Notes: a model not told the origin generated them from the sequence alone. Shown: positions 32,981 through 41,530, counted from the first letter of the stretch. The stretch is 64,000 nt of DNA from Mesorhizobium qingshengii (GCF_900103325.1 NZ_FMXM01000015.1:111503-175502), one strand, 5' to 3'. Made by a program: numbers and translations.

Positions 32981-34213
32981 ATGCAGCATCTGGTTGGCGG
33001 TATTTCGAGCGCTGGGCGAACAGTGCCGGATTTGAACGGGCGACGTTTCCTGGTGTCAAAGGCACAGGGTCCTTATGTCTGGGATGACCAAGGCAGGCGG
33101 TATGTCGATACGGCCTTGGGCTTCGGCGCGACATTCCTGGGGCATACGGATCCGGACGTTTCGGAAGCGATCCACGAGGCGATCGACAGGGGCTCAATGC
33201 CGGCCTACGCCCACGCCCTCGAGGAGGAGGCCGCGGCCAGTCTGGCATCCCACACCCGCAATCTCACCAAGGTGGTGTTTTTGAACTCGGGCAGCGAGGC
33301 CGTGCACCTGGCATGCCGTGCCGCGAGAGCGGTTACGGGGCGCCGCAAGATCGTCAAGATGGCGGCCGGCTATGACGGCTGGTTCGACGACGTGGCATTC
33401 GGCAATGCCGGATCGCATGAGGCTGCCATGGTCTCGAACGAACGGCCGTCGAAGGACGATACGCTGCTTCTTCGCTTCAACGACAAGGAAGACGCTGATC
33501 TCCTCTTCGCGGAATGCACCGATATAGCCGCGATCATTCTGGAACCCATGATGGCGAACGCGGGGTGTATCCTGGCCGAGGCAGGCTACCTCCAGTACGT
33601 GGCCTCGCTTGCCAGAAAGCACGGGGCCTTGGTCATCATGGACGAGGTCCTGATGGGGTTTCGCCTCCATCCGGGACTGGCGAGCCACCTGCTCGGTGTC
33701 GAACCCGACATGGCAACCGTCGGAAAGGCCATCGGAAACGGCGTCGCCGTCGCGGCCCTGCTCTGCTCTCCCGAGCTCGCCACTGCTTTTGATGACCACA
33801 GGGTCAACAGGGCCGGAACTTATAACGGCAATCCGCTGGCCTGTGCCGCGGTAAAGGCCGCCATGAGCGTCGTCGACACCGTCGACTATCCAGCCGTTCT
33901 GCGAGCTGGCAATCAATTGCGGGAACGCGCGGTAAGCGCCTTCGCCAGCGAGGGCATATCCATTTGCACCAGCGGCTACGGAACGGTCTTCACTGTCTGG
34001 CGCGGAAACAAGGAGCCGACAAATTATCGCGAGGCCATTGCAATTTCGGATCCCGGCTTCACCTCGCGGCTCCATGTGGAACTCAGGCGCAACGGCGTGA
34101 TGTCGATGCACAGCGTCTATGGCCGCCACTATGTGTCGGCCAGGCATGATGAACACGCGCTGGCGCTCTGGGCAGAGGCCTTCGTGGGGACAGCAAAGCA
34201 ATTCGCGGCATAA
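32981..34213 (+). CDS. Class III PLP-dependent aminotransferase (GSA-aminomutase-like)
   Basis: The 410-residue product resembles glutamate-1-semialdehyde aminomutase and related class III aminotransferases: GPYVWDDQGRRYVDTALGFG, FLNSGSEAVHLACRAARA, IILEPMMANAGC, VIMDEVLMGFR and the PLP lysine in VGKAIGNGV. Its ATG comes two bases after the dctM stop. In an operon otherwise explained by quinate/shikimate breakdown, an aminotransferase is not needed; it suggests an amino group on the imported compound or on a side route. True HemL is less likely because of the catabolic context. Confidence 0.85.
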   Translation: MQHLVGGISSAGRTVPDLNGRRFLVSKAQGPYVWDDQGRRYVDTALGFGATFLGHTDPDVSEAIHEAIDRGSMPAYAHALEEEAAASLASHTRNLTKVVFLNSGSEAVHLACRAARAVTGRRKIVKMAAGYDGWFDDVAFGNAGSHEAAMVSNERPSKDDTLLLRFNDKEDADLLFAECTDIAAIILEPMMANAGCILAEAGYLQYVASLARKHGALVIMDEVLMGFRLHPGLASHLLGVEPDMATVGKAIGNGVAVAALLCSPELATAFDDHRVNRAGTYNGNPLACAAVKAAMSVVDTVDYPAVLRAGNQLRERAVSAFASEGISICTSGYGTVFTVWRGNKEPTNYREAIAISDPGFTSRLHVELRRNGVMSMHSVYGRHYVSARHDEHALALWAEAFVGTAKQFAA

Positions 34214-34273
34214 CCGTTCGAGCGGTCGCCGCGGATATCCGAGAGGGAATCCATCGGCTGTGATGCTAAGGGT

Positions 34274-36172
34274 TTGGCCAAAATGAAAACCTCGATAGCG
34301 ACCGTCTCCATCAGCGGTGACCTGAGCGAGAAACTCAAGGTCATAGCCAAGGCCGGCTTCGATGGGGTCGAGATATTCGAGAATGACTTCCTGACCTCGG
34401 ATGAGAGCCCGCGTCAGGTGGGCAGGATGGCTCGCGACCTGGGATTGGAGGTCACGTTGTTCCAGCCGTTTCGGGATTTCGAAGGTATGCCCGACCTATT
34501 GCGGTCCCGGACATTCGACCGCGCGGAACGAAAATTCGATCTCATGCAGGAGATCGGCACCGATCTTGTCCTTGTATGTTCCAACGTGTCCCCGGCGGCA
34601 CTCGGCGGCCTGGAGCGAGCGGCGGCCGATTTTCACGAGCTCGGCGATCGGGCGGCAAGACGCGGACTTCGCGTCGGCTACGAGGCCTTGGCATGGGGGC
34701 GTCATATAAGCGACCATCGCGACGCATGGGAGATCGTGCGCCGCGCCGATCACCCGAGCGTCGGTCTCATCCTCGACAGTTTTCACACGCTTTCGCGAAA
34801 GATCGAGATCAACTCGATCCGTTCCATCCCGCAGGAAAAACTCTTCATCGTCCAACTCGCCGATGCGCCCTTGTTTGACATGGATCTGCTCTACTGGAGC
34901 CGCCATTTCCGCAACATGCCGGGCGAAGGCGACCTGCCTGTGCTCGATTTCATGCAGGCGGTCGTATCGACCGGCTATGATGGCTACTTTTCGCTGGAGA
35001 TATTCAACGATCAGTTCCGTGGTGGCTCCGCCGCCACAATCGCCAGGGATGGTTGGCGATCCTTGATCCATCTCGGTGACCAGGTCAAACGCGAGGAGCC
35101 GAAAACAGCCTTGTCCGTGCCTCCAATGCCGGCGCGGGGCATTGTCGAGGGCGTAGCGTTCGTCGAGTTCGCGGCCGACTCGGCAAACGGCTCCCGGCTG
35201 GAAGCGCTCCTCTTCAGCCTGGGCTTCAATAAGATCGGAAAACACAAGACCAGGTCAGCCGTGCTTTTCCGGCAGGGCCTGATCAACATCGTGATCAATA
35301 CCGGCAGAGAGGGTTTTGCAGGCGCCTCCTATGCCGTCCGCGGCACCTCTGCCTACGCCTTGGGGCTGCTTGTCGATGATGCGGCCGCGGTCGTGAAGCG
35401 TGCGGTGGCGCTCGGCGCCGACCAATTTTCGCCGGCGGCCGGACAGCATGAACTGGAAATACCTGCCGTTCACGGCGCTGGTGGCGGCCTTCTGTATTTC
35501 CTGGACAAGAAAGCCGGGCTTGATCGCGCCTGGGCCGACGAATTTGTCAGCGTGGACGAGCCGGCGAACCCGGTCTCGGCCGGGCTGACGGAGGTAGACC
35601 ACGTTGCCCAGACGATGCGCTACGAGGATCTGCCGACATGCCTGCTTTTCTACATGTCGCTCGTGGAGTCGCACAAATCTGCCGTCGTCGACGTTGTCGA
35701 TCCCTCGGGCATCGTGCGCAGCCAGGTCGTCGAAAACAGCGATGGCTCCCTGCGCATAACAATGAATGGAGCCGAGAACCAAAATACCCTTGCCGGCCGC
35801 TTCGTTGCCGAGAATTTCGGCTCCGGTATCCAACATATCGCCCTTCAAACCGAAGACATTTTCTCGACGGCGGAACGGCTCTCCCAGAATGGCTTCCCAT
35901 TCCTGGCCATATCGCCGAACTACTATGAGGATTTGGAAGCCAGGCTCGGCCTGGATCCCGCCCTGACGGAACGGCTGAAAGCAAACGATATACTCTACGA
36001 CCGGGATGACGGCGGAGAGTATTTCCAGATATACAGCCCGACCTCTGCCGAAGGCTTCTTCTTCGAAATCGTGCAACGCGCCGGATACAAAGGCTATGGC
36101 GCGTCGAATGCAATTTTTCGTATTGCAGCTCTGAGGAAGCGGCTGCAACCGGTCGGCATTCCGCGCAGATGA
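34274..36172 (+). CDS. quiC: 3-dehydroshikimate dehydratase, two-domain QuiC type (TIM barrel + HPPD-like VOC)
   Basis: The 632-residue protein has an N-terminal xylose-isomerase-like TIM barrel (residues 1 to about 270: MKTSIATVSISGDL, GFDGVEIFENDFL, VLVCSNVSP, VGLILDSFHT, GYDGYFSLEIFND) and a C-terminal pair of VOC modules like 4-hydroxyphenylpyruvate dioxygenase (about 290-620: VEFVEFAAD-type strand, EVDHVAQTMRYEDL, GIQHIALQTEDIF, YFQIYSPTSAEGFFFEIVQR). This architecture is that of QuiC1-type 3-dehydroshikimate dehydratase, which makes protocatechuate; the metal ligands E/D/H of the barrel look intact. It is followed by 3-dehydroquinase, the preceding step. Confidence 0.87.
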   Translation: MAKMKTSIATVSISGDLSEKLKVIAKAGFDGVEIFENDFLTSDESPRQVGRMARDLGLEVTLFQPFRDFEGMPDLLRSRTFDRAERKFDLMQEIGTDLVLVCSNVSPAALGGLERAAADFHELGDRAARRGLRVGYEALAWGRHISDHRDAWEIVRRADHPSVGLILDSFHTLSRKIEINSIRSIPQEKLFIVQLADAPLFDMDLLYWSRHFRNMPGEGDLPVLDFMQAVVSTGYDGYFSLEIFNDQFRGGSAATIARDGWRSLIHLGDQVKREEPKTALSVPPMPARGIVEGVAFVEFAADSANGSRLEALLFSLGFNKIGKHKTRSAVLFRQGLINIVINTGREGFAGASYAVRGTSAYALGLLVDDAAAVVKRAVALGADQFSPAAGQHELEIPAVHGAGGGLLYFLDKKAGLDRAWADEFVSVDEPANPVSAGLTEVDHVAQTMRYEDLPTCLLFYMSLVESHKSAVVDVVDPSGIVRSQVVENSDGSLRITMNGAENQNTLAGRFVAENFGSGIQHIALQTEDIFSTAERLSQNGFPFLAISPNYYEDLEARLGLDPALTERLKANDILYDRDDGGEYFQIYSPTSAEGFFFEIVQRAGYKGYGASNAIFRIAALRKRLQPVGIPRR

Positions 36173-36234
36173 AACGGCCCACGTTAGACCATGACGACGG
36201 GCATCAGGCTTCTATCGCCAAGGGAGAAGAAACC

Positions 36235-36684
36235 ATGAGTTTGATTGTCTTGTTGAACGGCCCGAACCTGAACCTCTTGGGCAAACGACAGCCCGAAATC
36301 TACGGTCATGAAACGCTGGAGGATGTCGAGAAAGCGTGCCGCAACCTGTGCAAGCAGCTGGGCCACGAACTGCGGTTCCATCAGAGCAATCGTGAGTACG
36401 AACTCATCGACTGGATCCACGAAGCGAGGGAACAGGCGTTCGGCATCGTGATCAACCCCGGCGCATTCACCCACACATCGATCGCCATCCTTGACGCCCT
36501 GAACACTTTCGACGGCAAGGTCATCGAAGTGCACATTTCAAACATCCACAAGCGTGAGGAGTTTCGTCACCATTCCTACATGTCGCGCCGCGCCGACGGT
36601 GTCATCGCAGGTCTTGGGGTGCTCGGATATGAACTCGCAATCCGCCGCCTCGCCGACTTGCAGGCGAAATCTAGGGCCGTTTGA
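36235..36684 (+). CDS. aroQ: 3-dehydroquinate dehydratase, type II
   Basis: The 149-residue product has the length and motifs of type II dehydroquinase: NGPNLNLLGKRQPEIYGHET with the active-site Tyr loop, NPGAFTHTSIAILDAL and VHISNIHKREEFRHHS with the catalytic His region. It converts 3-dehydroquinate to 3-dehydroshikimate. The ATG at 36235 follows AAGGGAGAAG. Its position after quiC marks it as the catabolic (quinate-degrading) copy rather than the biosynthetic one. Confidence 0.93.
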   Translation: MSLIVLLNGPNLNLLGKRQPEIYGHETLEDVEKACRNLCKQLGHELRFHQSNREYELIDWIHEAREQAFGIVINPGAFTHTSIAILDALNTFDGKVIEVHISNIHKREEFRHHSYMSRRADGVIAGLGVLGYELAIRRLADLQAKSRAV

Positions 36685-37065
36685 ACGCGGTTATCGATCT
36701 GATTGTAGCCATCACCGCCAGTAGCGCCTCGCCGCAGCATGGCGCTCTCTTGGGCAGCAGAAGCTTCCTGCTTCCGAACGCCTACAAGCCGGCAATGTAA
36801 GGTCTTGATACTCAGGCCCATCGCCTGGAACTGGAGTTGCTCTACCGTTGCGATGATCGCGGCGGCGATCGCCTCCGCCCTGTCAACGGCTTCCTCACTG
36901 GCCAGCACGCCGGGCTGCAGTGCTCTTCCACGGTAACCCTGATCAGCCGCAACGCTGCGCGCGCTTGGGGATCGTTCTTCATTTGCGACCGAACACGCCG
37001 TCGCAAAAGCTCCGGAACTATTTTAGCTTAATCTTATTTAATGGCGGTCTGTCAGAGGTCCGTGC
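36685..37065. other. Region without an assigned gene; possible decayed minus-strand gene
   Basis: About 380 bases. On the minus strand, KNDPQARAALRLIRVTVEEH in one frame and VLASEEAVDRAEAIAAAIIA in another could be one small protein interrupted by a frameshift near 36,905. I do not recognise it. The end nearest 37,050 is AT-rich and may hold the ligase promoter. Confidence 0.3.
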
Positions 37066-37926
37066 ATGCGTTTGAAGTTCGTCGCACCGTTGATGCCGAC
37101 CCTGGTCGACCGGCCTCCGGAAGGCGGCGGCTGGATTCACGAAGTCAAGTTCGACGGCTATCGATCGCAGCTGATCATCGACGACGACGGCACCAGGATC
37201 TACACCCGCAACGGGCATGACTGGACGGCCAAATATCGCGACCTGGTGCAGGAGGCGAAGAGCCTCGGGGCCGAAAGCGCCATCATCGACGGCGAAATCA
37301 TTGTGCTCGATGAAGCAGGGTTGTCCGACTTCGGCGAACTGCGGAAAGCGATCATGCGTCGCCAACATGATCTCTATTTCGTAGCCTTCGACCTGCTGCA
37401 CCTCAATGGCCATGATTTGCGCGACATGGCGCTCGAGGAGCGGCGCGAGATCCTGGCCAGCATGATCGAGCCTGGCGGCCGGATCCAGTTCAGCGAGCCG
37501 CTGCCTGGCGAAGCCAAGGCGATCTTTCATCTGCTTGAACAGAGTGGCCTCGAGGGGATGGTATCGAAGCGGCGCGACAGCAAATACCGCAGCGGCCTGT
37601 CGGCAAGCTGGCTGAAGGCGAAATGCTACTCGGTCGACGAATACGAGCTGCTCGGCGTCGAGCGTGAGGCCGGCAAGCCGGCCTTTGCCCTGATGGCCGA
37701 CCGGCAGACCGGCCGCTATGTCGGCTCGGCATTCATCAATTCCAGCCAGGCGATCCGCGAGCGGCTGTGGAAGCGGGTCCAGGAGCGCGTCGGGCCGGCG
37801 CCGAAGGGCATGAAGCGGCCGGCGACGCAATGGGTCAAGTCTGGCATCATCGGCCGCGTGAAGCACCTGCGAGGCGAGGAAGACCTCCGCCACGCCTCGC
37901 TGCAGGATTTCAGAGAGGAGGACTAG
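37066..37926 (+). CDS. ATP-dependent DNA ligase (standalone LigD/LigC-type ligase domain)
   Basis: The 286-residue product is a compact ATP-dependent ligase: the nucleotidyl Lys in IHEVKFDGYRSQL (K28), TRNGHDWTAKYRD, IIDGEIIVLD, FDLLHLNGHDLR, EGMVSKRRDSKYRSG and WLKAKCY, followed by a short OB domain. There is no polymerase or nuclease domain, so it is the stand-alone form common as extra copies in rhizobia, which join DNA ends in repair with Ku. It abuts a small hypothetical gene with no gap, so they form an operon. Confidence 0.9.
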   Translation: MRLKFVAPLMPTLVDRPPEGGGWIHEVKFDGYRSQLIIDDDGTRIYTRNGHDWTAKYRDLVQEAKSLGAESAIIDGEIIVLDEAGLSDFGELRKAIMRRQHDLYFVAFDLLHLNGHDLRDMALEERREILASMIEPGGRIQFSEPLPGEAKAIFHLLEQSGLEGMVSKRRDSKYRSGLSASWLKAKCYSVDEYELLGVEREAGKPAFALMADRQTGRYVGSAFINSSQAIRERLWKRVQERVGPAPKGMKRPATQWVKSGIIGRVKHLRGEEDLRHASLQDFREED

Positions 37927-38139
37927 ATGCCGATTAGACGAAAAGCTGTGGACGCCGGGATTTTTAATCGTGCCGAACTGGCCCTGCTCGGGCGGGTTTT
38001 CGACCAACTCAAACTCGTCGACGACCAATCACCCGATGCGCAGGGCCGCTTGGCCTCCCGGATCATTGCCAACTACATGGCCGGGATAAAGGATGAGGCC
38101 GAGCTCGTCTCACTGTCGAGACAGCCGCTGGGGCGTTAG
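37927..38139 (+). CDS. Small hypothetical protein cotranscribed with the ligase, 70 residues
   Basis: It starts immediately after the ligase stop (MPIRRKAVDAGIFNRAELAL) and continues with LGRVFDQLKLVDDQSPDAQG and an ASRIIANYMAGIKDE helix. Helical and charged, no membrane segment. The tight spacing argues for a partner role or simple co-expression. Family not recognised. Confidence 0.65.
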   Translation: MPIRRKAVDAGIFNRAELALLGRVFDQLKLVDDQSPDAQGRLASRIIANYMAGIKDEAELVSLSRQPLGR

Positions 38140-38208
38140 CCCAAGGCGTTACAATTTAAGCGTCGTCAAGGCGGTGGAACCTAATATCGGCACCGAGCTT
38201 AAGCGGTC

Positions 38209-38430
38209 ATGAGCACACGCGGAATCAACTTCCTGGACCAATGGCTGGCCAACAACGTGCCTGAGACGACGAAGGCGGACGTCATCTCGGTCGACGAACT
38301 CACGCATAAGCTCATTGCCGACGCCAAGGCGCTCGGCATCAAGCGGGGCGAGATCGACGAAGAGGTCGACAGCCTCTATCGCGCGATCCTCGACGCAATT
38401 GTGCATTACGACTCCGGCCTGCCCGAATAG
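38209..38430 (+). CDS. DUF768 family small protein
   Basis: The 73-residue product starts MSTRGINFLDQWLANNVPET and contains ADAKALGIKRGEIDEEVDSL. This is the pattern of DUF768, a small family I know mainly from Mesorhizobium and close relatives. The function is unknown. Its presence is one of the best taxonomic clues in the window. Confidence 0.75.
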   Translation: MSTRGINFLDQWLANNVPETTKADVISVDELTHKLIADAKALGIKRGEIDEEVDSLYRAILDAIVHYDSGLPE

Positions 38431-38499
38431 GCCTTGCCACCGAACTCGAGCCGAGGAATATAATCCTCCTGTTGCGGCGACCCTCCAACGGAGATCGCC

Positions 38500-38805
38500 A
38501 TGCCTCTCAAAACTCTCGCCGATACCCTTGCCGCATGCGAAAGCGTGCACGTCAACTGCAGCCATCCGGTGTGCTGCAGATCGACCCGACTCGATATACA
38601 AGCGCTCATAGACCGCCTGGGGTCTGGCCATGGCTCAATGCATGAAGATCTTGTCGGGTTGTTCGTCTGCTCGCATTGCAAGGTCGCTGGCCGCGATCGG
38701 CGACCGGTGTTCTTTACCTGCATTCCTGACTATCAGGGCCAAGATGTGCGGCGCATGGCAGACGGCCCGGTACCTCCCCGCAGAGGAAACCGGGCCTCGC
38801 CGTAA
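38500..38805 (+). CDS. Hypothetical Cys/His-rich protein, 101 residues
   Basis: The product begins MPLKTLADTLAACESVHVNC and has cysteines and histidines in pairs (C-S-H-P-V-C-C near residue 20 and FVCSHC near residue 55), which could bind zinc. It lies among other small rhizobial orphans. An ATG after GGAGATCGCC starts it. Function unknown. Confidence 0.55.
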   Translation: MPLKTLADTLAACESVHVNCSHPVCCRSTRLDIQALIDRLGSGHGSMHEDLVGLFVCSHCKVAGRDRRPVFFTCIPDYQGQDVRRMADGPVPPRRGNRASP

Positions 38806-38928
38806 GCTCGGAAAATATGCCGTCAGCCGGCTAGGTAGGCTATAGTTCAGCCCTGGTCCGGCCGAAACCTGCGAATGAAGGACAGGCAGGAGAGAAGCGC
38901 TCCAGAGTACGCACGAAAGCGTTATCAC

Positions 38929-39096
38929 CTACGGCAGGGCAGCGCCTGCGGGACGAGTCAAGGCAAGAATGGCCTTCACCATCTCGCCAGGATTGTCCTG
39001 ACCCTTGATGGCCTCGCGCAGCGCCATGGTAGCTGCTGCCAGGTGATCTTCAGGCTTGCCGTTGTCGTTTCCCGGCAGGGGAAGGGGGCGGCTCAT
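38929..39096 (-). CDS. Possible small protein, 55 residues
   Basis: A short minus-strand frame reads MSRPLPLPGNDNGKPEDHLA, then MALREAIKGQDNPGEMVKAI and ends ALTRPAGAALP. Its G/C-rich third positions are coding-like, and it lies with the same polarity as the next small genes. The ribosome site is weak. Kept as a tentative gene. Confidence 0.4.
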   Translation of the reverse strand: MSRPLPLPGNDNGKPEDHLAAATMALREAIKGQDNPGEMVKAILALTRPAGAALP

Positions 39097-39128
39097 TCGG
39101 CAAGTATGCGCCTCGAACCCGGCCAGCG

Positions 39129-39320
39129 CTATAGCCGATCGAAATCAGCAAGCCCGAGACGTATTCGCTGGCCTTCTGCGAAGGCTAGGGCGAACGACTC
39201 CAATTCGAATGATCGGGTGAGTTCTTCGTCGCCGTCGACCACGCGGACGAACCATTCTCCGCAGGCTTCGAGCACTTCAACGCAAGGCTGGACCTTGCCG
39301 TTAGGCGTCACGTTATCCAT
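39129..39320 (-). CDS. Hypothetical protein, 63 residues
   Basis: From the ATG at 39320, preceded by TGGGAGG, the product reads MDNVTPNGKVQPCVEVLEAC, GEWFVRVVDGDEELTRSFEL and ends GQRIRLGLADFDRL. It looks like a small beta-sheet protein followed by a helix. An upstream in-frame start would ignore the good ribosome site. Family not recognised. Confidence 0.6.
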   Translation of the reverse strand: MDNVTPNGKVQPCVEVLEACGEWFVRVVDGDEELTRSFELESFALAFAEGQRIRLGLADFDRL

Positions 39321-39420
39321 CGCAGCCTCCCAAGAAAGCAATGGGGAAACGTCCATTTTAATAACGCTCGCCCCCGGCCGTTTTCAATATCAAATGTGGT
39401 AGCCGGGGAGCGGGATTGCG

Positions 39421-39442
39421 GCCTAAGCCTAAGCCTAAGCCT
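39421..39442. repeat. Hexanucleotide tandem repeat (GCCTAA, about 3.7 copies)
   Basis: GCCTAA is repeated in tandem just downstream of the stop of the small gene ending at 39466, in the gap between two minus-strand small genes. Confidence 0.8.
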
Positions 39443-39465
39443 CACCCCAACACCACCGCCGACCC

Positions 39466-39711
39466 CTAAAACGGCTTGCCCGCGCGCATCATGGCCCGAG
39501 CAATGGCAAGCTGTGTTTCCGTCCTGGCGTTCTCTTTCTGGGTCATGTTGTCCGCCGCAATCAGCCGCTTTAGTGACCGAAGAGTTTCGCCGCGCGACCA
39601 GCCGGCCTCCAGCATGCAATCGACGATGGCTTGGAAGCCGGGCTCCATCGCCTCCTGGCAGTCGATGACGCGGTCTGGATAATCGTTCGCTTCTCTTGGT
39701 CGACTAATCAT
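39466..39711 (-). CDS. Hypothetical protein, 81 residues
   Basis: From the ATG at 39711 the product reads MISRPREANDYPDRVIDCQE, then FQAIVDCMLEAGWSRGETLR and ends IARAMMRAGKPF. It is helical and charged. Its start overlaps the stop of the upstream gene as ATGA, so both are in one operon. I know similar small proteins from Mesorhizobium genomes but no function. Confidence 0.6.
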   Translation of the reverse strand: MISRPREANDYPDRVIDCQEAMEPGFQAIVDCMLEAGWSRGETLRSLKRLIAADNMTQKENARTETQLAIARAMMRAGKPF

Positions 39712-39908
39712 CTCGCCCCCGCCAGATGCCTGGCGCCGTGTTCGCGGTGCTCGAAACAGAACCAGTGCGATGGTTGTCTGGGCTTTGCAAATCCGAACGG
39801 CGCGCGCTTGCCGCACTCGTCAAACTCGCAGACGTGATTTTCGATCCGCTCATGTGCGAGCCGCGGTGCGGGCAGGCCGTCAGTTTGGCGGGCGGGTTCA
39901 TCACTCAC
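39708..39908 (-). CDS. Hypothetical Cys/His protein, 66 residues
   Basis: The product begins MSDEPARQTDGLPAPRLAHE and has CEFDECGKRAPFGFAKPRQ followed by HWFCFEHREHG. The spacing C-x4-C ... C-x2-H resembles a single small zinc-binding fold. It overlaps the next gene by 4 bases. Function unknown; likely a small regulatory or structural protein. Confidence 0.6.
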   Translation of the reverse strand: MSDEPARQTDGLPAPRLAHERIENHVCEFDECGKRAPFGFAKPRQPSHWFCFEHREHGARHLAGAR

Positions 39909-39952
39909 GGCCTACGGTTCCGTGAATAGCGAACGCCTAACGGTCCGCTGGC

Positions 39953-40156
39953 CTACACCCCCACGACCAGCGCCGGATCAAATGCGATGTTCTCGTCATC
40001 GTAGCCGCGCGGATTACAGAGAATGCGCGTGCTGCCGACCTGATAGTCGAGACTGTCGTGAGTATGCCCGTGGATCCAGAGAGCGGGTCGACCACACTCG
40101 ATCACCTCGGACAGGTCTGACGCGAAGGCGGACGAGTTCGCGATCTGGCGAAGGTC
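39953..40156 (-). pseudogene. Metallophosphoesterase C-terminal fragment
   Basis: The minus strand reads SSAFASDLSEVIECGRPALW, then IHGHTHDSLDYQVGSTRILC and NPRGYDDENIAFDPALVVGV to a stop. G-H-T-H is the last metal-binding motif of calcineurin-like phosphoesterases. All earlier motifs are missing; upstream of about 40,156 the sequence switches to unrelated coding-like text. Confidence 0.65.
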
Positions 40157-40159
40157 TCA

Positions 40160-40450
40160 TAGAATTTTCAAAGTAGACCGATTGTTCAACGAGACTTGCA
40201 GGATGAACGTGGGCGACCCAATGGGCATAGTGTCCCGGCTCTGCCAGATCGTTCATCCAGTCATCCATCGCCAATGCGAGCTCGCGCGCTAAACGATTGA
40301 CCTTCTGTACGGGATATTCACTCTGCGTCGTTGGGCTTGCGTCGGCCTCGACCAGGCCGCCCATCGCCGATGCGGCAATTGCGGCTGAGCCAGCGAAAAC
40401 TTTGCGACAAACGCTGAAGCAAGACCCGTTCTCGGACCATCTGTTTGCCT
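40160..40450 (-). pseudogene. Fragment of a hypothetical protein with an Ala-rich leader
   Basis: One minus-strand frame reads CRKVFAGSAAIAASAMGGLV, then YPVQKVNRLARELALAMDDW and GHYAHWVAHVHPASLVEQ before running into the out-of-frame phosphoesterase scrap. It resembles small rhizobial proteins with a hydrophobic leader and a helical body. It has no clear start and its end is a junction, so it is taken as a gene fragment. The 200 bases from 40,451 to 40,651 hold nothing recognisable. Confidence 0.35.
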
Positions 40451-40651
40451 TCGCCGCCTCGCAGAGAGGGTTGAGAGGATTTCATTTCTATGTGAGAAGA
40501 GGACGCCACATACCGCGAGAGTTCGAGCGCCCAGAATTGGCGAGTTTCGCGCTCCGTTTAGTAGACAATTTTCGCAATCTTCCATGAATTTAGACCCGGA
40601 TGCAAGGCTTACGAGTGGCACGGAGTGTGAGGTGCCTCAATGAAAAAGTTC

Positions 40652-41500
40652 CTAAAAACCCGCTCGAAGGAATGCCGCCAGTTCTTGAACAAGCAGTGGC
40701 GGATTGCGTGAGACATATACGCCGAATTCCGCGATTGGCGCTGTGGGTAGATTGAACTGCCCTTGCAGATTGTGACAGTCTGACGGCAGCCCTTCCGGAA
40801 GGAGCAATCCTACACCCAAGCCTGCCCTCAAGCCCGATATCAGGGCGGCGAATGAAGATACCCGGCAGCCAGAATACCATTTGATACCTTTCTCCGCGAG
40901 CACACTGAGCATCTTGTCTTGCCAGGCGCAGGATCCCTCAAAAATTATGAGGGGAAGGTCGGCGCCGTCTTCAAGTTCCATCATGCGACTTGCGCACCAG
41001 ATCAGCTGCCTGGAGAGATAACTTGAGGGCGTTACAGTGCAGCGGGCGGGGTCGGCCACGACGATGTCGGCGCGCTCGTCGTAAAGGATTTTCGCGAGGT
41101 CGGCGCTGTTTGACGAGGTCAACTCAATCTCGACTGACGGATGACGCCTCCGGAAATCCGCAATCACCGAAGGGAGGCGAGTGACTGCAAGATCTTCGAC
41201 CATCCCCAACCGGACGCGACCGCTCAACTTGCGGCCTTCCAGTTGCCGGCGCATGTCTTCGCCTAGCGCAATGGTTTTTCGCGCATAGGCGAGGAAGGTT
41301 TCGCCGGCATCGGTAAGCGTCACACCTTTTGGCGACCGCAGGAGGAGCTTGGCGTTGAGGTCCAGTTCCAGCCGCTGCAGTTGCATGCTCACGGCCGCCT
41401 GCGTCCTGGCTAATCGGTCAGCAGCTCGGCTGACGGTGCCGGTCTCCGAGACCATGACGAAGGTCCGCAACAGCCTGATGTCGAGGTTCCGCTCCATCAA
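40652..41500 (-). CDS. LysR family transcriptional regulator
   Basis: The 282-residue product has a LysR winged helix (IRLLRTFVMVSETGTVSRAA, then LARTQAAVSMQLQRLELDL) and an effector domain (RVRLGMVEDLAVTRLPSVI; ERADIVVADPA). It ends slightly early compared with the usual 295-300 residues. It is divergent from the RidA-aminotransferase-SDR operon, with a LysR-type inverted repeat between them. Confidence 0.87.
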   Translation of the reverse strand: MMERNLDIRLLRTFVMVSETGTVSRAADRLARTQAAVSMQLQRLELDLNAKLLLRSPKGVTLTDAGETFLAYARKTIALGEDMRRQLEGRKLSGRVRLGMVEDLAVTRLPSVIADFRRRHPSVEIELTSSNSADLAKILYDERADIVVADPARCTVTPSSYLSRQLIWCASRMMELEDGADLPLIIFEGSCAWQDKMLSVLAEKGIKWYSGCRVSSFAALISGLRAGLGVGLLLPEGLPSDCHNLQGQFNLPTAPIAEFGVYVSRNPPLLVQELAAFLRAGF

Positions 41501-41505
41501 ATTCC

Positions 41506-41530
41506 CTTATATTGCCCTAAGAAATATAAG
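41506..41530. promoter_or_regulatory. Inverted repeat with ATAT-N11-ATAT spacing, probable LysR binding site
   Basis: Arms CTTATATT and AATATAAG surround a 9-base centre; inside is the ATAT-N11-ATAT form of the T-N11-A LysR motif. It lies 6 bases upstream of the LysR start and 60 bases before the divergent RidA gene, fitting autoregulation and activation. Confidence 0.6.
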
